Part shown: piece after piece, positions 38,801-51,255 of the stretch
How the letters are laid out: every line of letters starts with the position of its first letter
Numbering within the stretch: the stretch's first letter is position 1
Assembly (NCBI GenBank): GCA_030737835.1
Contig: CM060854.1
Span: 20,663,356 to 20,727,355, forward strand
Source: Acorus gramineus
Taxonomy: Eukaryota > Streptophyta > Magnoliopsida > Acorales > Acoraceae
Direction of reading: 5' to 3'
Length of the DNA: 64,000 nucleotides
Notes under the pieces: generated by a model
What the model was told of the DNA's origin: nothing
Databases searched by the model: none
Seen by the model: the letters and a program-made list of their open reading frames with translations, nothing else
Program-made: the position numbers and the translations under genes

Positions 38801-39336
38801 ACATATTTTATATTTTATATTCAATGATTATTTAATTTTATGTAATTAACATTATTTTTATTTAAATACATAATTGAGAATGTTATACCACGTGCTTTGA
38901 CATGTGCATAATGACTAGTCCTAATTTAATTAAAGATCCAAATAACTCTTTGTAAATGTTATTAAAATGCAGATGAATCTATAAGTTAATATAACTTTGA
39001 CATATTTGAAATATTCCACGAATATTTCATCTAGTTACCCAGAATCTAAAAACACCATGCAATTAAACACCGGTAAAGTGTTAAAAATGCAAATTGACCT
39101 TACAAATGACAAATATACCCCTTTTCACAAACACAGGCACGCTGATCCATATATAAATAGCTCTTGAGCAGAATGTAGAAGTAATGTGAAATATAAATGT
39201 GATGAAAATAAAAGTATCCATTGATATAAAAAAACATTATTTTTTAATAAAATGAACCTGGAATAAAAATTAACATGGTATATCTATGTTTTTAATATAT
39301 CTGTTGATATAAAAAAACATTATTTTTAATAAAATC
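35830..39336. other. Long AT-rich intergenic stretch
   Basis: About 3.5 kb without a supported gene. Beyond simple AT-rich runs, the only structure I see is a 30-bp direct repeat with TTGATATAAAAAAACATTAT at about 39222 and again at 39304, just before the GC-rich island. Confidence 0.55.
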
Positions 39337-39700
39337 GCCCTTCCGCGCCTGTGCCCGCTGCGCCCTTCCGCGCCACCCTGCTGCCGTGCCCGTGTGCCCC
39401 CCTGCCGCGCCCGCGTGTCGCCCACACCCAGCCTTGTGCCTCCGCCTGCACGTCCGTCTACTCGCGCGCCGGTCCCTGCACTCGTCTGCGTGCGCTCTCG
39501 CGCGTTCCCACGCGCTTTGCCCGCGCGTCCCGGATCTCCCAGGATCCTGTCCCCTGCGCGCCCGGGTCCCTCTCGCGCCAAGCTCTAGCGGGCCCAGCAC
39601 CCGTGCGGCCGGCCACCGCCAGCATCCGCCACCTCCGGCCGCTAGCAACCGTCTCCAGTCATCGCCTCCGACCGCCGTTTTGTCACCCATCGACGATTTT
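39337..39700. other. GC-rich, C-biased island of foreign composition
   Basis: About 360 bp of strongly cytosine-rich plus strand (CGCGCC, CCCGTG and GCCCGCG words) in an otherwise AT-rich region. Frames on both strands are open because stop codons need A/T, and translations are Arg/Ala/Pro-rich low complexity with no domain. The downstream part (to about 39900) has a leader-like look (CATCGCCTCCGACCGCC). It may be the 5' part of a retrotransposon or a captured gene fragment; neither can be shown. Confidence 0.6.
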
Positions 39701-40428
39701 TCAGTATTTTTCTCTCTCTGGCCAGTGGCTGCTATAGGCTCATTCAGACTCCGAACATAATCATATTGGTACTCATTTTACTCAGTTTTTCGTGCTCTAC
39801 ACATTTGTGACTGTGTTAGATCTATCAAATACTGTTTGTTTTGATCTATTGCTGTGCATGTACCATGATTGAAGGTATTGCCATTCCTTTGATCATGTGA
39901 CTCTTGAATGCCACAAGTTAACTAGAAAACATGCTCGAGATGCCACATTCTCCTCGCCAATGCATTCGCATGCTCCATCACCTCTTAGTCAGGACTAGAT
40001 TTGTGCATCAATTGCACCTCGCATTGCTTCCGCTCAATCACAGTTTACTACAACAACAATTAGAAAAGGCATCTCCACAACAATATAAAAAATAGAGAAC
40101 TAAATCCACCTTGATTGATTCCTCTGTTTCTCCCTTCAATCAATCAACTTTGATTAATTCCACTATTCATCCATCTAAAAACAGAATTACGAAAACCCTA
40201 ATTATTTGATCCAAAGCTCATGATGTGGACGAGGGGACGAGAGAAAAAGAGGGTTAGGCTAGACTATATTTAACTGAGTGTAAAAAGGTAATTTTTTAAC
40301 TGTGGTTAACTGAAAGGTCACACTGGTTAGATGTTACGGGGATATCAAGCAGATTGTAGGGGGTTAATTAGATGTATTTTTTCTTTTGATGAAATGTGTT
40401 TTTTAGGGGTGTATATATATACAATAAT
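39701..40428. other. Unassigned sequence between GC island and DNA element
   Basis: Moderate AT content with no frame, no splice-consistent exon and no clear terminus. It may belong to the same insertion as the GC island. Confidence 0.4.
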
Positions 40429-41762
40429 GATTCTTAGGCTCCAGTTTTTTAGACCCCATCACAGGCCCCATGATGTGGCAAGTGTATATTGTCTATTATA
40501 CCCTTTACTTGATAACTACCTTAACATGTATCCCTATGATTGTGGAGTATCATTTAATTTTAAAAATTATGTATTTATTCACCATTAATGGATTCTTAAA
40601 ATCTTGCAACAATATTTGAGAGGGAGAGAAACCATTGATGTTGAAACAATTGAAAATCTGTCTTGTATGCGAAATGAGGAGGTTTTGCATTACGGAATTG
40701 ATTTTGTTTATGAAGAATACATGGGAGCAAATCGGAAATTCTATTTTTGAGGAGAAAACACGAAATCGTTTTTTTTTTTCCGATTTGGATCTCACATCAA
40801 TGTCTCTCGGATCAGGTTTGACATTATTAGATTCGTAAAAAAATTGTGTTTTGCTTTTTGTTTTAAATATTTAAACACAATTTTTTTTCATGTATTGAAT
40901 GTTATTTATCACATTTTGATTTGTTTTTGTTTCAATATCTAAATGTACCGTTACATTTTATATATGAGTAGTTTGTTTGATGTTACTGCTACATTGTTGA
41001 CAATGTAATTTTTCAAATCTGTATTATTTTTGTTACATTCGTAAATGTAACAGTCAACCGCATGCATATATTAATTTATATTTGTTACATTTATGAATGT
41101 AACATTCATTCGTGTATTACATTTGTTTCAATGTAAATAGTAATTTATATTTGTTACATTTATTACTGTAACAGTCAAATACATATGTTTGTTAAATGTA
41201 TCACACAATAAAAAAAGTGTTTGACATTTTCTATAAAATGTAACTGACTATTGAAAATATAATCTGTTTCTAAATTGTTTAAACATTGCATGGAATGTAA
41301 AATATTTAGGTAGGAAAATGAAATTGTTTGTTATATTTATGTAAATGTAACAGTTCTGATGTAAATGTAACAAATCGTTGTGAGAGATGTAAATATTTAA
41401 TAAAGGTATTTGATGTAACTAATTCATATAGTAATCATATGTGTTTTTTTTATTTAAATTTGAATACAATAAATATCCAACTTTTTTAGTGTAATTTAGG
41501 TTCAATTGTAATTTAGGTAAGGATTTTAAAATTCAAAATTTGAAATGGTTAAATGGATTTCAAGATTCACATGGAAATGTAATAACCGAATAGAGAAAAT
41601 GGGGGATTTGGGTTAATGAGAGAGATTTTTAATGAATGGTATATTTGTATTTTATCATTTTACTATTTTTAAAAAGTCAACAAGTCAACTAATAATAACC
41701 AATAAGGTGATGACACCTCATGAGACTTGTTAGTGGGGCTTATATTTTGGGGTCTGAATATC
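40429..41762 (+). mobile_element. 1.3-kb non-autonomous DNA element, copy 1
   Basis: It starts GATTCTTAGGCTCCAG and ends TTTTGGGGTCTGAATATC, imperfect inverted ends. It contains AGACCCCATCACAGGCCCC near the left end, many TGTTACATTT and AATGTAAC words in the middle, and CAACAAGTCAAC near the right end. Copy 2 (46683-47919) has the same words in reverse order on the opposite strand. No conserved frame or clear TSD. Confidence 0.75.
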
Positions 41763-41786
41763 ATCACTCATGTATATATATATATA

Positions 41787-41931
41787 GGGACGCGATGGGG
41801 TGCGACCGTGTGTACGGTACACCCCATTGTGCGCCCCTAACGTGGACCGTGCGATCGCTGGTCGTGCGATCGCACGGTCCACGTTTTTTTTTTTTTAAAA
41901 TAAAACGAAAAAAAAAACAAATCGAAATCTC

Positions 41932-41969
<38 letters not shown>

Positions 41970-42254
41970 AATCTCTCTCGAGGGGCCGTGCAGGGGATGC
42001 CGTGGGCCGTGCAGGGGACGTCGAGGGGTGGTTCGTGCAGTCGTCGACGGGAGTCGCGGTCGTCGTCGACGGGGGTCCGTGCGGTCGTCGTCGACGGGGA
42101 CTGCGAGAGAGATGGTTCGAGAGAGAGAGAGAGAGAGATTTGTTTTTTTTTTTAAAAAAAACGTGGACCGTGCGATCGCACGACCAGCGATCGCACGGCC
42201 CACGTTAGGAGCGCACGATGGGGTGCACCGTGGGCACGGTCGCACCCATCGCGT

Positions 42255-42257
<3 letters not shown>
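41787..42257. mobile_element. CpG-rich long-TIR hairpin element in a TA repeat
   Basis: The ends GGGACGCGATGGGGTGCGAC and the inverse, ending CGCACCCATCGCGTCCC, begin inverted repeats of about 105 bp. Each arm contains its own palindrome (CGTGGACCGTGCGATCGC, then TGGTC, then its inverse GCGATCGCACGGTCCACG overlapping it). Inside, a (CT)n tract at 41929-41970 faces a (GA)n tract at 42118-42138, so the two halves pair almost to the centre, around repeated GTCGTCGACGGG words. Both flanks are TA repeats, so the TSD length cannot be fixed. No transposase is present. Confidence 0.9.
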
Positions 42258-42300
<43 letters not shown>

Positions 42301-43194
42301 GATTTATAGATATATTTTTGTTCTAATATAAAATCAATAAAATATAAAAACAATAAAACGTGATCATTGCATGATTAATACCACTCATTCCATGTATCTT
42401 TTAAGGTTAATTAAAACTGAAAATGAAAATGTTATAAAAAATCAAAATTTAATGTTGAAACACTTGTGATCTATTAGTATAATAGATAGAAGATAGATAT
42501 ATAGATAATCCAATTTAAACAAGTTTTTATTAAAGATAGAACAATAAAATTGGAAAGGGAAAAATCTCAATAATATAGATAAAAAAGAACAAAATGTCAA
42601 GCGGAAAACAAAAAAAAAAAAACATTAAAACAACACATATTTTACAAAATTGGAAATCAATACAATTTTTTTAAATGGATAAAAATATGAAAAATAACAC
42701 ATAATCTAATAAATTTTTATTTAAAATTAAAATCAAATCCAAATAAAATTGGAACAAACCAACCTAAAGGATAAAAGACAATAAATATTTAAAATAAAAT
42801 AAAAATAATTCAAAAATTTTCAATAAAATAGGAAATAAAACTTTTCTTTTTTTGTGAAATTTTGGAGCCCTTTGTATCTAGGGACCTCAGCCTATGCCTA
42901 TGCCTAGGGCTGCGCATGCAATGCCATCTATTTTAATTTTTTTGGAAGTATATATTTGTTTAGCATAATGTTACATCCAATCCTATTTTCAGTCTCAAAT
43001 CTAATTTATATGTATTTTAAATTTTTTAAAAATAATATAACTCATCTAATGAGGTACATGCATTTATAAAAAATGAAACATATGCTCCAATAAATTGCGT
43101 GAATGCATTTATAAAAAATGTAAAAAAATTCTTTCAAGAAAATGTCCGGTTAACGTGAGGATATGCATCGATAGAAATCTATCTATACATATAA
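42258..43194. other. AT-rich intergenic stretch with (TA)n
   Basis: A (TA)n microsatellite fills about 42258-42297, followed by AT-rich sequence. A small piece at 42855-42915 (GGAGCCCTTTG and GGACCTCAGCC words) looks like a transposon end remnant. No gene seen. Confidence 0.5.
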
Positions 43195-43576
43195 TGGTAA
43201 ACGAGTCGAACGAGCCGAGTTTTGATATGTTCAAGCTCGGCTCGTTTATAAACGAGTCGAGTCGAGCTCACGAGCCTCAACGAACCTAGCGTTCTTCTTC
43301 ATTTTAGGGTTTTTAAGAATCGAAAACAAAATTTTAATCTAAATGAGTCAAGTTCATGAGCCTAAATGAGCATAGCTTTGTATTAATTTAATGTTTTGAT
43401 CTTATAAAAGAGTTTAGTCAAATTTCAACTAAGTTTTTTTATAACACAACGAGTCGAATTTGAACACAAAATGAAGTTCGATCCAGGTCCCGAGCCTAAC
43501 CGAGCTTTAAAAATTGTTCAAGTTCGCTCATTTGTTTAATCGAACGAGCCTGAACGAGCTTAAATCGAGCCAAGCC
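43195..43576. mobile_element. hAT-type MITE with perfect 8-bp TSD
   Basis: ACATATAA flanks both sides (43187-43194 and 43577-43584). The interior, with AACGAGCCGAG and GCTCGGCTCG words, is related to 32868-33367. The termini themselves (TGGTAAACGAG and CCAAGCC) are eroded. Confidence 0.85.
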
Positions 43577-43584
43577 ACATATAA

Positions 43585-45064
43585 TACTGAGATAGTGATC
43601 GAAAATAAATACGAGTGTAACAGCTCCCCTTTGTTTAATGCGAAAGAATGTCAGATTTGACATCTGACTTAAAATATTCTTTGAAAAAGATATCACTGTT
43701 AAGTTGGCTAAAGCAACAGGAGGAATCGTACGTAGATGGTTAAATTGATTAATCAATCCATATCACTATTAATAATGAGCTCGTTCCATGAATGCATGCT
43801 AGATACAACATGTGATATGTAAAAAAGAAAAAAAATGATACATCCAATTTCATGTAGAGTTTCCAATAGTTTTGATATTTTTTTAAATTATGTACTCATC
43901 TATTGAAGAACATATTATTATGAAAAGTGAAATGTATATCTTGATAAACCATTAGTCCATTGGATAGTGTATAGATGGTTGGGGACTGCCTCTGTATTGC
44001 ATATACAATTTCAAAATGAATTGAGTGTATCAGCGTTCTAACATTTACATAAATATGGTCATGTTTATTGCAGTTTAAATTACAGATTATAAATTATAAC
44101 TATAGATTATAATTTTTCTGATAAGTTAAACATGTTTGTTGTAACTGTTTAAAAGAAGTAAATAAACAATAGTGGATGTTTGTTTAATAAGTTGTAAAAC
44201 AATTTTTCCTGTACAATTGTCAAAAATAGCCTTACACTATAAAAGTAAAAAATTGATTTATGTTTAGTTATGGAAGTTGACTTTTACATATAAAAGTAAT
44301 TTTATAAATATTTAAAAGAAAATTAAATTAACATAAATAATATTTTAAAATCACTACAATAATTTTCAAATATTACATTGTAGAATGTTAATAAATTGAG
44401 TGACAAATAGAATTAATAAAAAAAAATTGATAATGCATTTTTTGTAATAGTAAAAAAGTTGGGAAAATGAAATGTGGTTTAGTGTTTTTTTGGTATAATA
44501 GGAAAAAAAATACACATATTATCAGTAAAAAAATATTAAGAGTACGAGTGTCTAAAATGAAAAAATTTAATGCCTTTTATAAATTATAATATCAAAAGCA
44601 TCCCTTTCCCATATTAGAAAGTATGATTTTTTTATTTTTTTTAAAATTTAAATAAGTTTCAATAAATTTAAAAAAACATACAAAAACGATTTATTTTAAG
44701 TTAAAAATTATAATTTTCAACTTATAAATTTTAATAATCTTTTGCACATTACCAAGGAATGGACAAAAGATTATTAAATACATTCCATGGCGGGTAGGTA
44801 CATCGCACGCTACTGACACTAGGAAGACTTAAGTCATTGCGTGCTCGTCACGGAACGTGAGAACGAACATAGGTCCACTACTGACACAGAATTCGATCTG
44901 CTATAAGTCCACAATACAACTGTGTCTTCACTCCGTGCAATTCTTGATTAATATTTGGCAACAACCATGATCACCTCTGGTAAATAAAGTTTCATATATT
45001 CATAGCATAAATAAAAAAAGCCCCAGACAAAGAGACACACACACAGAGCTGGAACTTTTACAGT
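43585..45064. other. Intergenic and 3' flank of the CASP-like gene
   Basis: AT-rich; no gene or clear repeat. The last 150 bp before 45065 are probably the 3' UTR of the CASP-like gene. Confidence 0.5.
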
Positions 45065-46257
45065 TTACCACGCCCCACAATTTGTAATCCTCTTATGACC
45101 CCCGTAGAGGCGAAAGAGGTTGAAAGCAGACACGGAGGAGATGGTGATGGTGGCGAGGCTCACGACGAGTGCGGCGACAATGCCTTCCCCTATTTGGGTG
45201 CAGAAGCTCCTGTAGATACCGCACACATTCATCCACTGCATCTCCACCTGCCCCTTCTCTGCCAGCATCGCCGACTGAGTGGCGGCGGCTAAGGCTGCCA
45301 GAGTCATGTAGGCCATCACCTAAAATAAGTGGTCTATGTGTAAGAGATCAAAAAATAAATTAAACCAACATATACATGACAGGCAATTAATAAAATAAAA
45401 TTAATGTCCCGGCCGGGCACCACCTGATCACAAGAAAATATAGCCCAAGCCAAGGCCTTGTTGAAGAGGACCCTCCCTTTAATCATGCTCACTACACAGC
45501 GGATGCCTTGTATCACTGAATACCCAGCTACTATTCCATTTGTAACAACCAAGAACCTGCACATATGTCCTCCTTAATTGTGAGTATTAATTATGGAACA
45601 AATTACTCAACAAAATAAATACCCAGTGTCACATAAACAATTATGAGGAAAAAAAAAAGAGGAAATTTAAATGAGGACAAACCAGAAGAATGATTGGAGG
45701 AGGAGTTATAATTCCCAATTTCTATAACAAAAAAAAAAAAAAAATTATATGAAAATTAAAAGTTAGGGAAGTAGTGAGAGAATTAGAGAATTTCCATGTC
45801 TCATCATCTCATGTAAATTCATTTAAAGAGAAACTAGAAAACCAATGATATCAAAGAACAAAAAATAAATAAATAGAGAGGATGAATTGAGAATTGAACT
45901 AACAAAAAACAAGTTGGGAATATCATCAATACAAACAAAGTACTAAACGAACACTTATATTTTATCACAAAATGAAAAAGACAAGGAACAAAACTGAAAC
46001 TTCAAAAAACAACTACAAAACAAATCACCAAACCATAAGCCACAACAATAATAAGTGGTTCTTAGTTCTTACAAAAGAGACTTCATGTCAGTGAACTTGG
46101 CCTTCCTTTCAATGGAGAAGATCTCCTTGACCTGAGTGTCAGTCCCCACTAGAGCAGCCACAAGGACCCCCAACCCACAGACCAAACACCTCAACACAAC
46201 CTCTGCAATCTTAACCCTCCTGTCAACCTTCACAGGAACATTTCCTGGTGAGCTCAT
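45065..46257 (-). CDS. CASPL2B: CASP-like membrane protein, 2B type, 190 aa
   Basis: The minus-strand exons are 46073-46257, 45424-45556 and 45065-45319; introns are 516 and 104 bp with GT-AG ends. The start chosen is the ATG at 46255-46257, the only in-frame ATG upstream of the conserved SPGNVPV segment; it gives a 190-residue protein. It shows the family order: SPGNVPV motif, membrane span 1 (about 18-37) with the conserved Arg (R23), the [12 protein letters not shown] loop, span 2 (about 62-84), span 3 (about 106-126) preceded by the conserved Asp (D105, in FSCDQ), and span 4 (about 155-180), ending FRLYGG. CASP proteins form plasma-membrane scaffolds, best known for the Casparian strip; for CASP-like 2 members the precise role is not settled. 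A TATA box precedes it. The subgroup 2B is chosen by motif similarity from memory. Confidence 0.93.
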
Positions 46258-46332
46258 CTTTGCTTCCTCTCCAACCAAAACCAAAAAACAAAAACACTAC
46301 CATGAAAAACTTTCACCACATTAGTGACCCTT

Positions 46333-46340
46333 TATTTATA
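46333..46340 (-). promoter_or_regulatory. TATA box of the CASP-like gene
   Basis: TATAAATA on the minus strand, 76 bp upstream of the ATG. Copy 2 of the 1.3-kb DNA element begins about 340 bp further upstream. Confidence 0.7.
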
Positions 46341-46682
46341 ACCTAAAAAAAAAATGTTAAGTACAGTTGCAGGATCTGTAAGGACATGTGTAAACATGAC
46401 CATGATATGGGTTTGTGAATTGGGAGGTGTGAAGGGCACCCAAACCTAGTTTTGGGGGGAGTGAGTCCCCCCATTTAAGAGCCCCTCTTAAAACCTACCC
46501 TTTTTTGAGGGTGTGAAATATATTATGGGTTGTTGTTAAGGTTTTGCTATAAAGAAAGGGGTGTGGTAGGGAGAGAATTGAATGTCTCATTTAGTGTGGA
46601 GGTGCTAGGAAACATATTTGGATGGTCATAGAGTGTGTTTTCAAAAGGTGAAAATGAAACAAACCATTCTAAAAAAAGTCAT

Positions 46683-47919
46683 GATACCCAGGCCCATAAT
46701 ATAAGCCCCACTCACAAGCTCCATGAGGTGTTATCATTTCATTGGTTGGTTTTTTGGTTTGTTGACTTTTTCAAAAAATAGTAAAATGACAAAATACAAA
46801 TTTACCCTTCATTAAAAATTTGTCTTATTAACCCAAATCCCCCCATTTTCTCTATTTGGTTATGACTCTTCCATGTAAATCTTAAAATCCATTTACCTAA
46901 ATTATAATTGAACCTAGATTACACCAAAAATTATCGAAATTGTTTTCATTAAAATCCTTCAAACGACTCATTTTCTCTAGGTAGTTATTGTATTCAAATT
47001 TAAATAAAAAACACATATAGTTAACATATGAAACAATTACATTTTATATTGGTAGTTACAAATACATTTCTTAAATGTTTACATCTCTCACAACGATTTG
47101 TTACATTTATATAAAAACTGTTACATTTATATAGATGGAACAAACAATTATATTTACCTAAATGTCAAACAGTTACATTTACTATTTAAAATTATTTATT
47201 TCAATTTCTAGTGCACTGCCTTCCAAAGAAAATGTATCAGAATCCTCTGTAAAAGTATGTATTTCACTGTTACATTTATACGTCATTTCTATTTGCATTG
47301 TTAAAAGAAATGCACAACATGAGATAATATTACATTTCAGAGTGTTACATTTATGAATGTAACAAAATTGTGTAAATGAATATCCGAGTTCAGGAGTCTA
47401 ATATAAACATCACACGAACCAGTAATAATTAAATGTAACAATATCAAAATTACATTTATGAAATTATAACGAAACAAATATAAAAAAAAGTGTGAAATAG
47501 TGATCAAAACATAAAAAAATTCATTTTTTGAATTGAAACATGTAACATAGATTGAATATTTGATCATCAAAAATTTAATTTCAAATTAGATGTGACTTTC
47601 ATTCAATAAGATAAAAAAAAACAAAAAAAACAATCGACAAACCTGATCCGAAAGAGAGATCCAACTCGATAAAGAACAAATCAGTTTTTCAAACTTCTTC
47701 AAATTAAAATTTCGGGACTGCTACGAATATGTTCATCGTAAATTATAGGGAAAGGAAGAAGAAATACAGTAATTAATGAAATCTCCACAATCCTAGGAAT
47801 AAATCAAAACGTTTTCCTTGTTTAGAGGTGGTTATCAATTAGAGGGTATAATAGGTAATGTCCTATTACCACATAATGGGGCCTGTGATGGGGCCTGAAA
47901 AGTTGGGGTCTAGGAATTA
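46683..47919 (-). mobile_element. 1.3-kb non-autonomous DNA element, copy 2 (inverted)
   Basis: It is the reverse-orientation relative of 40429-41762: it starts GATACCCAGGCCCATAATAT and ends near GGGGTCTAGGAATTA, with GGGGCCTGTGATGGGGCCTG just inside the right end and TGTTACATTTAT words in the middle. Divergence from copy 1 is considerable. The interior minus strand includes a CTTTCGGATCAGG word also found in copy 1 as CTCTCGGATCAGG. Confidence 0.75.
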
Positions 47920-48643
47920 TTATTGTTCTAAAAACCATAGTGGGGGAGGTAGTATTGTAATTCTTTCCTCCCCTTTTTTTTGGATCAGGATGAGTCCCTC
48001 AACCATGTGAATACGTGATGTTCATATATAGTATGCTTGTGTGCATAGTCACATAGTACTCCAACCTTCCATAATATTATTTGGAAATGTTCACTGATTC
48101 ATGCCTCTCGTGTGTAACAATCGAAAATGTTTCTGTTAACTGGATTTTATGTTTAGTACATTTAAAATTTAAATATCCATTTTGTTTGGATGATTTACAA
48201 TATTCTTTATGATTTAATAAACTAACTCTAATTATTGTATGTCACGTATGGCTACGCACTTTTACGGATCAAGGACGCAAGATCCTATGTAGTTGTTAAT
48301 CCTCTCTTATGATAGTAGAAAAAATAAAATTAGTTGTTCATATAGTAGAGAAAATAAAATTATATTAACTAAATTTGAATTAATTAATTATGTGACTATA
48401 AGCAAGCAGAGAATCCTTACTTACACCAACTTTGTGCATACTCTTGTGAGGCATTTCATGTACTTTTATAAGATTTTGGAACTTGCTTTATTTTTTATTG
48501 GAGCTTTATCTTTATATTGTAACATGGGTGAACAGATCTCTTTGATTATGTTAAGAGGGTAGGGTCAAGATATAGGTGGACGCAAAATTGGTTTCTCCAT
48601 CAGATAATATGTTTATAATTCTCTCAATAAGAATATGGTATTA
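47920..48643. other. Intergenic stretch
   Basis: No gene, terminus or repeat recognised. Confidence 0.5.
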
Positions 48644-48849
48644 CCCACAAGTGATTATAGCACAACGGTTAGATAAGTGCTTATCAGTGTTTATATGTGT
48701 TTTGGGTATGTCTTAATATCGAGTATTGACACTGACTTAACCTCTGTGTATTTCTATGGGTTTAAGGGTACACAGGCGAATGTAACCCATCCAGTTTGAC
48801 CGTAAGCCAACTCCAGGGTCCCTCCGTTATTAAAAAAAAAAAAAAAAAC
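48644..48849 (+). mobile_element. tRNA-derived SINE with poly-A tail
   Basis: TAGCACAACGGTTAGA near the 5' end resembles a pol III A box, a degenerate B box follows, and the 3' end (CCAGTTTGACCGTAAGCC, then CCCTCCGTTATT) runs into an A tail. The flanks AATATGGTATTA (48632-48643) and AATATTTTATTA (48850-48861) agree at 10 of 12. The same family is at 20271, 58029 and probably 17150. Confidence 0.78.
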
Positions 48850-48958
48850 AATATTTTATTAAATTTTGATCCTAGATGAGGCTGATATGTGGTTTAATGA
48901 ACTGGGAAAATGAGCTCTTACCCGGTGTACATGAATTAATGCTCTTTTATCACAACAC

Positions 48959-49421
48959 TTAAGGCCTAATTTGACACGGGGATAAGGAGTTGAGATAAAA
49001 AAAAAAATTGGATTAAATCACTTGTTATCCCATGTGACATAAAAAAAATGATAAAGTAAGGACAATTGTCCACATTTTGAGATAAAAAAATAGGGATAAT
49101 TTGTTCTGGGTAAAAGGTAGAACATACTTTATCTTAATTTTTTATCCCTATTTTATAAAATTGGGATAACATTGATGACTACTTTTCAAAAAAAAAAAAA
49201 AAAAAAGAATGTGTTCTACTAAACAACATTAATACCCCCATTAATAGGAAGGATATATTTGATATTTTTAAAAAAATTGAAGTTATCCCATATTTGATCC
49301 AAATACAAAATTGAGGATAAGAACACAAAAAAATGAGGATAATAAAAATAGTGGATTTTTTGTCTTCATAAATTAAGCTAACTTATTCTAAAAACTTATC
49401 CCTTTACCAAACTAGCCTTAA
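48959..49421. mobile_element. MITE with TTAAGGC termini
   Basis: It starts TTAAGGCCTAATTTGACACG and ends CCAAACTAGCCTTAA. The TTA/TAA edges suggest a PIF/Harbinger (Tourist-like) origin. The interior is rich in GGGATAA and TTATCCC in opposite halves. The element at about 9395-9690 is a relative. Confidence 0.75.
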
Positions 49422-50031
49422 TGAATTTCTGTGCAGTTATGTGTGTCTTTCCCTATATAAACTCTTTATTTTATTGTACTTCAATCAGTTTTGTAGGGTT
49501 GAAATATAGTTGGAAACAGTTAAGAGTCATTTAGTTCATTTTATAGTTCACATATATTTTAAATTTTTTATAAATACTAAAAAACAAAAAATAAAATAAA
49601 GTATACACTCAAAAAAATATATTTATGTTTTTCTGTATTTTCTTAACCTATTATATACTAGTCTAACATAATACATATTAGATTAGAGGAAATGAAGGAT
49701 GCATAAACAACTGCATGAGTGATTGTGGATATTGATAATATACTTTAAAGAATTTATTCATTTGATTGTATACTCATCGCGGACCACAAAATAGATTCCG
49801 GAAGCTAACTTTTTTTTTCATATAGTAAGTAAATTATTCAATTTTAGATGTGAAATTATTAAAGTTAGAACAATTTTTTTTTCTTAAAAGAAAAACATAT
49901 ACTTATTCGGAATTTGGTTAGTCATATGTTAGAAATATTTTTAGATTTTAAGAAAAATATTATATCTCAATTAATTTTAAATTTGAAGAACTCTTATTTT
50001 TTATGAATGATAATATAAAAAACAATAAGAT

Positions 50032-50382
50032 TAAGGGTCCGTTTGGAAACACAGATTGAAAAGTGGCTTTTGGAATAAAGTTGCTTTTTAAGATGATTTT
50101 AGACCTTGACTTTTTTAGAATGTTTTTTTTTTAATTCAGGAATCAATATTTGAAAGGAGTTTAATGTTTGGCAGAGAAAGTTGCTTTTCAATTAAAAAAA
50201 ATCGATTCCGACAAAAAAACGTTGTTTTTGAGCTTTTTAAAACACAGAATTCGAGAGAAAAATTAAAAGGAATCCAACTTCCGATTCTGTAAAAAGCTGC
50301 CCCGTTTAGCTGCATGATTTTAGCTTTTTAACTTTTCAAAAAGTAAAAGCGCGCCCAAACGCACAACCAAACGGGGCCTAAG
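50032..50382. mobile_element. MITE with GTCCGTTTGG edge
   Basis: It starts AAGGGTCCGTTTGGAAAC and ends CCAAACGGGGCCTAAG, an imperfect inverted repeat. The interior carries AGCTTTTTA and AAAAAGCT words. No TSD was fixed. Confidence 0.65.
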
Positions 50383-50713
50383 AGTAAAATGGTTGGATTC
50401 GCCTGGTTGAGAGACACATAAGAGATGATGTTCTTGAAACAAATACACGCACAGGGTTTCACTAACGCTTCTTTCCCGAGATACAACTAGATCTGTGCTA
50501 TATATCCGCCGGCTTCTCTTGGTATGCGTCAAGATAAGCCCTTGAACTAGATCTAGACTAACAGTGCCCATGGAGGAAGATGAAGAAGATCCCAAAAACG
50601 AAGAAGACTATTTTGTAGAGATAAAAATAAGATATTTTTTTTCTCATAGAATATGAGAAAGAATATGACTTTATAAAAAGAAATGGATACACGATGATGT
50701 GCAATTATAAGAA

Positions 50714-51245
50714 GGGAAAAATTCAAATAACCCTATGAAAACTGTCCGAAATTCATTTAATCCCCTAACTATTTTTGAAGTCTATATAACTTCTTGAAAA
50801 CACTTATGTAAATCCAAATAGTCTCCTGAGTTAAACTTCCGTTGATAGATGATGAATTTTTTACAAATATTTCATTTGGTTAATCCTGATTGAAAACACA
50901 GTATACCAAAAATCATCTACAATATATTAAAAAAGTGAAAATCCTCTATAAATAATGTTTTTATCCCTTTGAATGGAATATAAAACCAAACCTTATATGA
51001 AGGGGATAAAATCATCATTTACATATAATTTTTCACATTTGTAACAAATTGAAAGAGATTTTTGGTATATTGTGTTTTCAGTAAAGGATAATCAAACAAA
51101 ATATTCTTCATCTGTCAATAAAAATTTAATTCAGGATGTTATTTGAATTTACATAGATGTTTTCAAGGGGTTAAATGGATTTTAAGAATAATCACGAGGT
51201 TATATTGATTTTGGACAACTTAGAGGGGGTTATATGAATTTTTCT
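50714..51245. mobile_element. Mutator-like foldback MITE, 10-bp TSD, family F copy 1
   Basis: ATTATAAGAA flanks both ends exactly (50704-50713 and 51246-51255). The ends GGGAAAAATTCAAATAACCC and GGGGTTATATGAATTTTTCT pair, and the arms continue pairing across the whole 532 bp. Copy 2 is at 59021-59538. Confidence 0.93.
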
Positions 51246-51255
51246 ATTATAAGAA

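Noticed and set aside
39292..39737. Overlapping open frames on both strands of the GC-rich island
   Set aside because: They are open only because the island lacks A/T-containing stop codons; the products are low-complexity Arg/Ala/Pro strings.
41720..42353. Open frames across the hairpin element with Ser-Leu or Arg-Glu repeats
   Set aside because: They are translations of (CT)n and (GA)n tracts within a transposon, not genes.
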